52,574 nt of DNA from a bacterium (GTDB lineage Bacteria; Bacillota; Bacilli; Lactobacillales; Streptococcaceae), in NCBI GenBank assembly GCA_905221385.1, contig CAJNCV010000014.1, forward strand, positions 1 through 52,574. Reading direction: 5' to 3'. A model generated the notes under the pieces. The model saw only the letters and a program-made list of their open reading frames with translations. It searched no databases and was not told the origin of the DNA. Numbering within the stretch: position 1 is the first letter of the stretch; each line of letters begins with the position of its first letter. The translations under genes and the position numbers were made by a program. Positions 40,221-49,300 of this stretch are shown piece by piece.

Positions 40221-40407
40221 GATTTTCTGATATCACCAAGATGGTCGATGGAAGTAGGAGTTCAGTAATTGATACAATAGTCTACAATGAAATGCATTAT
40301 AACCTAGTATTTTTATATTGAAAGATGTGACATGCTTGATTGCACACATCAAATAGTGGGAAGTATTCAATCGATTTATAAAGTTGAATCAAAATTCTAA
40401 AAAACAC

Positions 40408-40435
40408 TTGCAATCTGACGAGTTTGTGATACAAT
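40408..40435 (+). promoter_or_regulatory. esxA promoter
   Basis: TTGCAA (40408-40413), 16-base spacer, TACAAT (40430-40435). It lies about 55 bases before the esxA start codon. The stretch 40221-40407 upstream shows no gene or clear signal. Confidence 0.7.
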
Positions 40436-40489
40436 ATTGACTATAAGGTTATCGGGAAGATGACCAAGTCAAAAAAGGAGAATAATGAT

Positions 40490-40783
40490 ATGCCAGCAAT
40501 TTCGTTGACCCCAGAACAGTTAAAGTCTGAAGCACAAACTTATACCAATGCTTCTGAACAATTGAAAGATGCCATTAACAAAGTTTCAGGCGCAAATGGT
40601 CGTCTTCAAGGACAATGGCAAGGTGCGGCTTTCCAATCTTACTTGGAACAATTCCAACAATTATCAGTAAGCGTAACTCAAATGGAACAACTTCTTGAAA
40701 GTATCCATGCACAATTGAATCAATACGCAGATACTGTTGCTGAGCGTGACCGTCAGGATGCAGCTTCATTTGGCTTGAATTAA
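40490..40783 (+). CDS. esxA: EsxA, WXG100-family type VII secretion substrate
   Basis: This 97-residue helical-hairpin protein of the WXG100 family is a secreted core substrate of type VIIb systems. The turn motif is WQG in GQWQGAAFQSY. ATG 40490 (MPAISLTPEQL) follows AAAAAAGGAG; an upstream ATG at 40460 would include the ribosome site. It begins the secretion locus, as in Staphylococcus and other streptococci. A partial terminator after it probably keeps its mRNA more abundant than that of the membrane components. Confidence 0.95.
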   Translation: MPAISLTPEQLKSEAQTYTNASEQLKDAINKVSGANGRLQGQWQGAAFQSYLEQFQQLSVSVTQMEQLLESIHAQLNQYADTVAERDRQDAASFGLN

Positions 40784-40794
40784 TCATCGGTGAA

Positions 40795-40823
40795 CGGCGC
40801 TTCGAAAGGGGCGTCGTTTTTTG
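40795..40823 (+). terminator. Terminator between esxA and esaA
   Basis: ACGGCGC (40795-40801) pairs with GCGTCGT (40812-40818) with one G-U pair, followed by six Ts. No promoter is evident between it and esaA, so read-through is likely. Confidence 0.75.
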
Positions 40824-40848
40824 CTAGTTATAAGTGGAAAAGGTAATA

Positions 40849-43800
40849 ATGAATAGTCCTCATAAAGAAAAACGATACTTAAAAATTTTAACTGCAGTAG
40901 CATGCGTATCCCTGTTATCAGGTTCTCTTGTTTATTTCGCATTAAAGGATCAGAGCCTTCACTATTCAAGTGAGATCAAGCAAACTGCTAAGGTTCAATA
41001 TGCGCTTGTGAATGAAGATAAAGGTGCAAGGTTTGAAAATACTGATTATAATTTAGGCTCTGATTTTGTCACTTTAATTAATCAGGATACAGAGAATAAC
41101 TGGGAGACAACCAATCGTAGCGTGGCTGAAGCAGGATTGAAGTCTGGTCAGTTTGATGCAGTTATTACTCTTCCGTCAGACTTTTCTGAGAAATTGTTGA
41201 GCTTAGAGAGTGTTTCTCCAGAAAAAGCCACTGTTTCTTACCAGATTCGCGAAGGGCAAAACAAACAAGCTAATCAGGCTGTCCACAGTCAAGTTAATAC
41301 AGTCTTACAAGGATTTAATCAACGGGTGGTTCGGATGTATTTTTCGAGCATCATTCGGAATCTTTCAGATGCACAGACGAATGTGAATCAGATGGCAACT
41401 ACAGAGTTGTCTCAAAATACGTTCATCATTTCAAATATTCAAGCTCCATTTTCGACCCTACCAGATTCATTTAGAAGTACTCAATCCATTGCAAATAGTC
41501 TGAAGACGGATAATGAACTCTTTAAGACCCAACAAGAAGCTTTTGTTAAATCAGTCGCAAGCAGCATGGAAGCGAATAACAACTCTTTAGATGCTTCTGG
41601 GAAAGCCCTTGAGTCTACAACAAACTCTGTGAATGAGTTTTCAAAAGAAGCTAATACTCGTCTTGAAAAGTCAACCGACCAATATAAGGAGCAATCTGAA
41701 AAAGATAAGGCTGCCTTGGAAAAACAATGGACAGATGATCAGAAGCATTATTCTGACTTGTATAATGCCCTTTACACTGTCGGGAATGCTAAATTAAAAG
41801 AATTGCAGTCTTCCGATACGGCAACCGGTTCCTTTATGGCAGATTTCAAAGCTAAGGCGGGGGAGTATAAAACTGCACAAAGTAAGGTCAAGGGGAACTT
41901 AGAGGCACAAATCACTTCTTTAGAAAAAGAAGTAGCGGAGCTTAGAGCACTCAGGGAGACCATTGCAGAGACTTATTATGGCTCTAAGGATTTAAGTGTT
42001 CAGACAGCTACTGATAAAGATATTCGCTCGGCTATTTTGAACTTAATGACGAAGCCAGAAAACCGAAGCAAACTTCCTAAGCAGTATATTGAGGCAATTG
42101 CTAGTCGCTTACCGATGATTTCATCTGGAGATTTGAGTGCTCTCATTGCTAAATTAGAGCAAGATAAATTGATCTCATCAGATGAGGCTACAACTTATCG
42201 TAATGAACTGAAAATTGTGTCTAACTACAGTAGCGAGTTGGGTGGCTCTTTAGGACAAAATACAACCTTTAAGTATCTGTCCTCAGCGGCTACTGTTACT
42301 AGTCCGGCGACCTATCCCATTCACCAAACTCTAGAATTTGATCCGTCAACTGGTAGTCAGACAGTCCAATTGAACATCGATGATGCAAAGATGGGGAATC
42401 TTGAACTGGAAGGTGTGACGAAAGATTCAATTGAAGCCTCTATCCGTCAACAGTTAAAAGATACAGGCTATCATGTGACAGCTGCAGTATCAGGAAATAC
42501 AATTCAAGTCACATTTGTCAATGAAAGAACGGCGTCAACTACTCCTGTTGCCTCTTCGGACTCAGGGGGATCAAGTACTTCAAATGAGGATGCAAGTGAT
42601 GCAACAACATCTACAAATTCCACTTCTACAAGTGAAAGTACGGCAGCAACGCCAACTACTTCACCAAAAGTCAGTCAACCAAGCTATGCGACACTTCCTA
42701 AAAAGGTGAGTGTCACGATTAGTGGTCAGATAAAGTGGAATTTATCTGATGATGTGAAAAAGAATTCCTATAACCAAGTAGGTTATAGTTGGACAGATGG
42801 AAGTTCAGTTCAAGCTAGTGCTCAGTTATCTGTCTTTAATGGTAAGTATGACACTTTGGCTGAGGATTTACCTGCGATTCTGAAAAACTTCCAAAACCTA
42901 GACCTTACTGCCCAACAAATCGTTACTCTATTTGCATCACCAGGGGCAAGTTTAGATATCAATCAATTTGCAAGCACGCTATCAAGTGGTACTCTCGTAC
43001 AAAAGGCTAGTCCAGATTCTGTATATAGTCTCTACAATAATCTAACTGACGACGAACGGGCTTCAGAAATATCGGATGTTTTAGTTACTAAGTATCGGCT
43101 TACAGGAGATAATTTATACAAACAGGTAGATCAGCAATTAAAGGATGTGACAGATATTCTAGGTGAAAAAGAAAATCCTAAAGAAGGCACCCTTCGTCAA
43201 GTGTATCAGTCTCTCCCAGACTCAGATTTGCTTGTTAAGCAAGCTTCTGCCTTAAATACCTGGTATGGGGAGATGCAGAAGGTCTTAGATGAGGCTCATA
43301 ATCAGTGGAAAGATTCTGAGAAACTTGCTTATGAATCAGTTGTCAATGATCAAAATCCACAACCAGAGAAGATGAATACCTCTAAGCTGGAAGAAGAAGT
43401 GAAGTCACTTTTGTCTCAATACGATAGCTTACGAGATAGTTCTAAAAAAACTGCACAAGCTACAGCTGATGGAGCTGCTCAGGTACGAGATATCTCACCA
43501 CAAATCCAACAGTTAAACGAGACAACAGAATCGATTCAAAAGTCCGCAGATGGTGTCCTTTCCAGTTTGAATCAGAGTGTGAAGGAAACAAGTGGTACAG
43601 TTGAGAAAAATACCTCTTATGCAGAACAGTTTGGAAAGGTGCTTGCCAATGCGAAAAGTGGAGGTGCTGATAACAAGCAAGTGTTCAATTTCTTATCCGA
43701 TCCAATTACTACAAAAGTCACAGAAGGTAAGACACAGGCAGCTAGTCACATTTCCATCATCCCCTATTATATGACCTTGTTGTTATCGGTTATTTCTTTT

Positions 43801-44307
43801 GTGATAGCTATGACGATCGGACGCTTTGTTAAAGATAGACAGGAAAGGGAAGAAACTGATCTTTTGACAACGAAAAAGTGGGACTTGAAGCTTCAAAGTT
43901 TCTTACCGACAATCATAACAGCTACTGTTGGTTCGATTTTGTTTTCAGGAGTTACAATAGGAGTAGCAACAGCAGCTAATGGATTCTTATGGTTCATTTA
44001 TTGCTTTATGTTAATGGCAAGCTTGATTTTAGTGCTATCTTACGGCTTGAAGAAAGCTCCGTATCCGACTTATATTGTATCGTCATCCCTCTTAGGTTTT
44101 TATCTCCTACTAACTCCTATTTTGGGAGTGGCAACACAATCAGGAAGTTTCCTTAATTTCTTATATCGACTTTCTCCGTTACAAAATATTGAAAACGGCT
44201 TTAGTTATCTCTTGGTCGGTGGTAGCTTAGGCATTGTAACGATTCTTCTACTTTTATTATTTGTAGGGATCGGAGTTGGTCTCAATCTCTTTACAAGAAA
44301 GAAATAA
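40849..44307 (+). CDS. esaA: EsaA, large membrane component of the type VIIb secretion system
   Basis: This 1152-residue protein has one N-terminal membrane helix (about residues 11-31), a very long extracellular region rich in coiled coil (about 150-380 and 840-940) with a Ser/Thr-rich stretch near 560-605, and a C-terminal block of several membrane helices (from about 970). This is the EsaA/YueB/Pip architecture. EsaA forms a dimeric extracellular shaft of the secretion apparatus; the Bacillus homologue YueB is a phage SPP1 receptor. ATG 40849 follows AAAAGG; GTG 40834 is an alternative. Confidence 0.92.
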   Translation: MNSPHKEKRYLKILTAVACVSLLSGSLVYFALKDQSLHYSSEIKQTAKVQYALVNEDKGARFENTDYNLGSDFVTLINQDTENNWETTNRSVAEAGLKSGQFDAVITLPSDFSEKLLSLESVSPEKATVSYQIREGQNKQANQAVHSQVNTVLQGFNQRVVRMYFSSIIRNLSDAQTNVNQMATTELSQNTFIISNIQAPFSTLPDSFRSTQSIANSLKTDNELFKTQQEAFVKSVASSMEANNNSLDASGKALESTTNSVNEFSKEANTRLEKSTDQYKEQSEKDKAALEKQWTDDQKHYSDLYNALYTVGNAKLKELQSSDTATGSFMADFKAKAGEYKTAQSKVKGNLEAQITSLEKEVAELRALRETIAETYYGSKDLSVQTATDKDIRSAILNLMTKPENRSKLPKQYIEAIASRLPMISSGDLSALIAKLEQDKLISSDEATTYRNELKIVSNYSSELGGSLGQNTTFKYLSSAATVTSPATYPIHQTLEFDPSTGSQTVQLNIDDAKMGNLELEGVTKDSIEASIRQQLKDTGYHVTAAVSGNTIQVTFVNERTASTTPVASSDSGGSSTSNEDASDATTSTNSTSTSESTAATPTTSPKVSQPSYATLPKKVSVTISGQIKWNLSDDVKKNSYNQVGYSWTDGSSVQASAQLSVFNGKYDTLAEDLPAILKNFQNLDLTAQQIVTLFASPGASLDINQFASTLSSGTLVQKASPDSVYSLYNNLTDDERASEISDVLVTKYRLTGDNLYKQVDQQLKDVTDILGEKENPKEGTLRQVYQSLPDSDLLVKQASALNTWYGEMQKVLDEAHNQWKDSEKLAYESVVNDQNPQPEKMNTSKLEEEVKSLLSQYDSLRDSSKKTAQATADGAAQVRDISPQIQQLNETTESIQKSADGVLSSLNQSVKETSGTVEKNTSYAEQFGKVLANAKSGGADNKQVFNFLSDPITTKVTEGKTQAASHISIIPYYMTLLLSVISFVIAMTIGRFVKDRQEREETDLLTTKKWDLKLQSFLPTIITATVGSILFSGVTIGVATAANGFLWFIYCFMLMASLILVLSYGLKKAPYPTYIVSSSLLGFYLLLTPILGVATQSGSFLNFLYRLSPLQNIENGFSYLLVGGSLGIVTILLLLLFVGIGVGLNLFTRKK

Positions 44308-44314
44308 TCAAGGT

Positions 44315-44339
44315 AAGGATCCGTAAGGATCCTTTTTGT
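44315..44339 (+). terminator. Terminator between esaA and essA
   Basis: AAGGATC (44315-44321) pairs with GATCCTT near 44328-44334, ending in Ts. A promoter follows immediately. Confidence 0.75.
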
Positions 44340-44343
44340 CTTC

Positions 44344-44372
44344 TTGTGAGATGGTGTGATTTGTAGTATAAT
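44344..44372 (+). promoter_or_regulatory. Internal promoter for essA-esaB-essB-essC
   Basis: TTGTGA (44344-44349), 17-base spacer, perfect TATAAT (44367-44372), about 30 bases before essA. Together with the preceding terminator it separates essA-essC from esxA-esaA. Confidence 0.75.
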
Positions 44373-44405
44373 AAAGTTATCTTTACCAAGTGGGGAAGGA
44401 GATTT

Positions 44406-44891
44406 ATGAAGAAGGTTCAAGTCATTTTTAGTCTATTATTGTTGTGTTTTTTTCTTAACTCAGGTGATGTCCGAGCAGATGATGGAAGTCTTGAAATTAA
44501 TAATCAAACCATCCATGATCAAGGGAACAGTCCTCAGACTACTAAGTCTAAGAATATTCCTGAATTATTTTTAGAAGATAGTGTGAAGAAAGAAAAACAG
44601 CTACAAAAAGCACAGCAAGAGAATGTTCATCAAGCGCAGTCCTCTCTTTTTACTGGGACTAAAGATACTAATAGTTTTCAGAGTCAGGATAAGGTGACGC
44701 GTGGCTTGTTTCAAGCAAATTATAGAGCAGATGAAGCAATTTTGACTGGAGAGAGCACCTCTAACACTTCGCTACCTACTTGGCTATCTATTTTAGGATT
44801 GGGAATAGGTCTACTTGGAGTGACCTATCTAGGTGTTTGGCTAGGTAGGAAGTACTCAAAAGTGCTTCGTTTTAAGAAGGAGAGTGTGTGA
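44406..44891 (+). CDS. essA: EssA, small membrane component of the type VIIb secretion system
   Basis: A 161-residue protein with a signal peptide (about 1-24, ending VRADDG), a charged extracellular stretch rich in Q and K, and a C-terminal membrane helix (about 128-150, TWLSILGLGIGLLGVTYL) followed by a basic tail. This is the EssA layout. Identification relies on architecture and on its place between esaA and esaB. The stop overlaps the esaB start. Confidence 0.85.
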   Translation: MKKVQVIFSLLLLCFFLNSGDVRADDGSLEINNQTIHDQGNSPQTTKSKNIPELFLEDSVKKEKQLQKAQQENVHQAQSSLFTGTKDTNSFQSQDKVTRGLFQANYRADEAILTGESTSNTSLPTWLSILGLGIGLLGVTYLGVWLGRKYSKVLRFKKESV

Positions 44892-45139
44892 TGAAGACAA
44901 TTACGGTTGGTATAAAATGGAGAGACCAAATATATGATTTGAAACTTCCAACGCAGGTTTCATTCAAGAGAGTAAAAGAGCTGATATGTGAGTCATTTTC
45001 AATGATGAACCAAGAGCTACCAAGTCACTTTGATCTTCAAGTGACTAATAAATCAATTGCCTTTTATGATGATGACCAGATAGCGGACTTTCCTTTAGGA
45101 AACGGAGATCAATTAGAAATTGTAGGGAGAAAGAAATGA
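44891..45139 (+). CDS. esaB: EsaB, ubiquitin-like type VIIb component
   Basis: This 82-residue cytoplasmic protein has a ubiquitin-like fold (YukD family). The pattern of strands is visible in ITVGIKWRDQIYDLKLP and the final LGNGDQLEIVGRKK. It is required for secretion in other systems, with a role that is not fully clear. ATG 44891 overlaps the essA stop (ATGA) and its own stop overlaps the essB start, so translation of the set is coupled. Confidence 0.9.
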   Translation: MKTITVGIKWRDQIYDLKLPTQVSFKRVKELICESFSMMNQELPSHFDLQVTNKSIAFYDDDQIADFPLGNGDQLEIVGRKK

Positions 45140-46326
45140 AAGTACAAGAGACAAGTATCCAATCCAAGTGGTCGAAAGAGGCTGGTGAACTAGAGATTAA
45201 GTTATCCGCTAATCAATTTCAACTGAATCGGATGAAGCAGTATCGATTCTTTTTAGAAAGCACGGCACATTTAGCTCAAGGAGCAGTGAAAGAAGAGGCA
45301 GAAGAGGTCGTTCGTCTTTCTTACCAAATTCCAGCAGGTTATCAGTCGATTCGAGAAGCTGTTGAAAATAAAGAAATCTTAGAACGCCTTCATCTTTTTC
45401 AAAAGTTACAATTCTTAAAAGAAACTGTCGATCAGCCTATGAAACCCTTTATTCACCCAGATAATCTGTTTGTGAGCGGGGAAAGTGTCCTTTTAGGACA
45501 TAGAGGGATGACAGATAGTGTGGTTCCTTTTTCGCTCATGAAAGAGGACTTGTTAAAGCAATATAAGGCTTTAGCTGTGTTCATTTTACAACCTAAGCTC
45601 AACTTTGAAGAGTTAATTGATAGTCTTACGACGGTAAAAAATGCTTTTGCGGAAACTCTTTTTAAAGCGGAGACTTTTGATGAAGTAGACCATCTCATTA
45701 GTGAGCAGGCTCGTATCCAAGAAGAGAAGCGTCAAAAGGAAAAACTGTTTGTCTCGAAAAGGAACTATCAATTGTTTAAATGGGGTTCTTTAGGACTCGC
45801 AATTGTAACAGTTGCGATGGGGATTGCAACAGGTATTTATGCTTTTTATGTGGTGCCTAAGCAGGATAAAATCATTCAGGCTGAGACGAGTTACATTGCT
45901 AAGGATTATACGGCAGTGGTAGAAGGTCTTAAGTCAGAAGCTCCAAATAGTCTTCCGAAGGGAGTCCAGTATACACTTGCGGCTAGCTCGTTAGAGTTAG
46001 ACAATCTGACTCAAGAACAAAAGGAAGCTGTATCTAGAAACTTGTCACAGAAATCTAGTGAGAATACTCTTTCTTATTGGATCTATATCGGCCGTGGAGA
46101 ACTTGAAAAAGCACTTGATATTGCTCAAAATATTGGGGACATTCAGTATATTCTTCATGCTTATACAAAGCTCTATGATCAGGTCAATACAGACAGTACG
46201 ATGAGCGGAGCGAAAAAGCGAGAACTCCTTGAAAAGTATCAAAAAGAAATTGATAAGTTACAGGAACAATTAAACGGAAGTTCAAAGGCAAATAGTACAT
46301 CAAAGGAGACTAAAAATGGCAACTAA
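45136..46326 (+). CDS. essB: EssB, pseudokinase-like membrane component
   Basis: This 396-residue type VIIb component has a cytoplasmic kinase-like N-terminal domain lacking catalytic motifs (about 1-210), one membrane helix (about 216-240, WGSLGLAIVTVAMGIATGIYAFYV) and an extracellular helical domain ending in a charged Ser/Lys tail. EssB is a core subunit contacting EssC and EsaA. It overlaps esaB by four bases and essC by eleven. Confidence 0.93.
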   Translation: MKVQETSIQSKWSKEAGELEIKLSANQFQLNRMKQYRFFLESTAHLAQGAVKEEAEEVVRLSYQIPAGYQSIREAVENKEILERLHLFQKLQFLKETVDQPMKPFIHPDNLFVSGESVLLGHRGMTDSVVPFSLMKEDLLKQYKALAVFILQPKLNFEELIDSLTTVKNAFAETLFKAETFDEVDHLISEQARIQEEKRQKEKLFVSKRNYQLFKWGSLGLAIVTVAMGIATGIYAFYVVPKQDKIIQAETSYIAKDYTAVVEGLKSEAPNSLPKGVQYTLAASSLELDNLTQEQKEAVSRNLSQKSSENTLSYWIYIGRGELEKALDIAQNIGDIQYILHAYTKLYDQVNTDSTMSGAKKRELLEKYQKEIDKLQEQLNGSSKANSTSKETKNGN

Positions 46327-49300
46327 GGGCAAACAAGCGACTTGGAGTCAAAAGCTGTCAGATGAAGAGGTTCTTTGGCATGTGTTTTCGTTTAAAGAAT
46401 GCTTTGAGTACAAAGAGTTGACCGAAAGGGCCTCCTCAATCAATATTGGAGAAAGTCATATCTCAATTACTGAAAGTGGTCTTGAAAAGGACGGAATCCC
46501 TTGGGCTGGTCAGGAGGAGGAAAGTCTGGTAGCCATTCCACATGAACAGATTCAGATCCATTCCTTTACCTATCCTAAGCAGGACTTACTCTTTTCTAAG
46601 GAGAAGAAAGCAGATGTTTGCCTTGAAAGTCAAGCTCTCCTTTACCTGAAGGTTAAGGAGAATACCTATCATCTCTCTGGATCATCTAATGGAGCTAAGG
46701 TTTATCTAAATGGACAAATTCTAGAGGAAGTTGATGCCTCTATTCAGGTAGGGGATGTTTTGGTGGTGGACTGCTTTCTTTTCTCATTTCGAGAACATCA
46801 GATCCATTTCCTGCCCTTGAGCAGACAGCACACTATCCAATCTGATCATTTGTTTGAAGAACCTTATAAAGCTGAGTTTCCACATGAGTTTCCTAATTAT
46901 CGTAGAAGTCCACGCATTTATCTAAAAGAGCCTGAGGATAAGGTGGAAATCAATTCACCAGCACCAGAAGAAAAACTTAGACGTGGTGAGCTATGGCGTG
47001 CGATCGTACCGCCTGTTGGAATGGTGGTGATTAGCGGAGCCTCTAGTGTCTTTATGCAGGGAAATGCCTTGCTTATGATGGGAATGGCCAGTGCCAGTCT
47101 CTTGACAGCTGGATTTTCAGTATCGAGCTATTTTACCAACAAAAAGGAAGTCAAAGAGAAGAATCAGAAAAGAAACGATGATTATCAAGAGTATCTCTTA
47201 GAGACAGGAAGCCAATTGAGTCGTCTAAAGACGGAACAAAAGAAAGCCTTGACATATAATTTTCCATCGGTTGATGAATTAGTGGATTTAGTAGAAAGTT
47301 ACAACCCACGGATTTATGAGAAGATGGTGACAAATGATGACTTTCTAAAGGTTCATTTGGGAACTGGAGCGATTGATTCTAGTTATTCCTTACGTTTTCA
47401 ACCAACCAATCGCAAGGAAGAATGGAGCCGCTTTGTCGAGAAAAAACTGGTACAACCTCATATAAAATTAGAGGATGCGCCTATTGTCCTCTCTCTACGT
47501 GATCAGGCTTTGGGATTAGCGGGAGTAGCTCCTGTCTTACGAGTAGCAGTTCAAACGCTATTGTTTCAGATTGCGGCGCTCCATTCCTATCATGATGTAG
47601 AGTTTGTGACCTTGGTCTCCCAAGAGGAATATGAGAATCACTGGCGAGAATGGCGCTGGTTGCCTCATGCGCAAATGCGGAGTCTCAATCTACGGGGACT
47701 TATTCATGATGACCAGACCAGGGACATGATCTTGACCTCTTTTTACCAGATGTTAGTCAAGCGTCGTCAGGTCGTTCGGGAACAAAAGCAGGAGCAAACC
47801 TTCTCGCCGCACTATGTCTTGACGATTTTGGATGAGTCATGGCTGTCAGGACATGGGCTCAATGAATTTCTGGCAGAGGATATGACCCAGTATGGGGTGA
47901 CGGTTATCTGGGGTAAGGAAAGCCTCAATATGTTGCCTGAGACGGTGACGGCAGTGGTTGATTACCAAAATGGAGAAACAGCCAAGCTCGTCAATAACCA
48001 TCATATCTATGTCAACCAAGACTTTAAGCCTAATCGTCTGCCTCAAAATGGAAAACTTGAAGAAGCGATTTACCGTTTGGCCAATCTCAATCATATCGAA
48101 GTGGAGAAAAACTCGATTCCAGATACGATTTCCTTTATGGAACTCTACGGTGTTAAGCAGGTCGAGGAGTTGGATGTGGAGAAACGCTGGCAGGCGGCGG
48201 ATGCATCTAAGTCTCTCGCTGTACCTCTAGGTGTTCGAGGGAAGGATGATATTGTGCTGCTCAACCTTCATGAGCGTGCCCATGGTCCACACGGGCTAGT
48301 TGCAGGGACTACCGGCTCTGGTAAGTCTGAGATTGTGCAGAGCTATATTCTGTCTCTAGCTGTTAACTTTGCGCCAGAAGATGTTGGATTTCTTCCGATT
48401 GACTTCAAAGGGGGAGGAATGGCCAATCTCTTTGCCAAGCTGCCTCACTTGATGGGTGCTATTACCAACTTGGATGGAGCTGGGACGGCTCGTGCGCTGA
48501 AGAGTATTCGTGCGGAACTTCAAAAGCGTCAGCGTCTCTTTGGGAAATTCGGTGTCAACCATATCAATGGCTATACCAAGCTCTATAAAAAAGGGAAGGC
48601 ACTTAGCGATCCAGAGGAGAAAAAGACCTATCCGACAGAGCCTTTACCCCATCTTTTCCTAATCTCAGATGAGTTTGCGGAGTTGAAGCAAAATGAACCA
48701 GAGTTTATGGCAGAACTCGTCTCCACGGCACGTATCGGACGTTCCCTAGGGGTTCACCTGATCCTTGCGACTCAAAAGCCATCTGGAGTGGTGGATGAGC
48801 AGATCTGGTCTAATTCTCGCTTTAAGCTGGCGCTCAAGGTTGCCGATCCTTCAGACTCAAATGAGATTATCAAAACGCCAGATGCGGCTAGTATCACTCA
48901 GCCTGGTCGTGCTTATCTTCAGGTCGGAAACAATGAAATCTATGAACTCTTCCAGTCAGCATGGAGTGGAGCGGATTATCAGCCTTATAGTGATGAAGGT
49001 AATCAAGTAGATGAACGGATTTGGTTAGTGAATCAACTAGGGCAGAGCGAACTCTTGATTGACGGAAATGACGGGGATTACTCGGTTGAAGAGACACAAG
49101 AGCGGGAGACAGAGCTTGAAGCTGTGATTGATTATATCAATAAGGAAACGGAGCGTCTGCAAGTCATCCTCCCTGAAAAGCCATGGTTACCACCTCTTGG
49201 AGAGGAGCTAGTAGGAGCGGCAATTGACCGTCAAGCAGAGTGGACAACCCCACGTCAACTCTCCATTCCACTAGGCATGCTGGATCTGCCAAGTGCTCAA

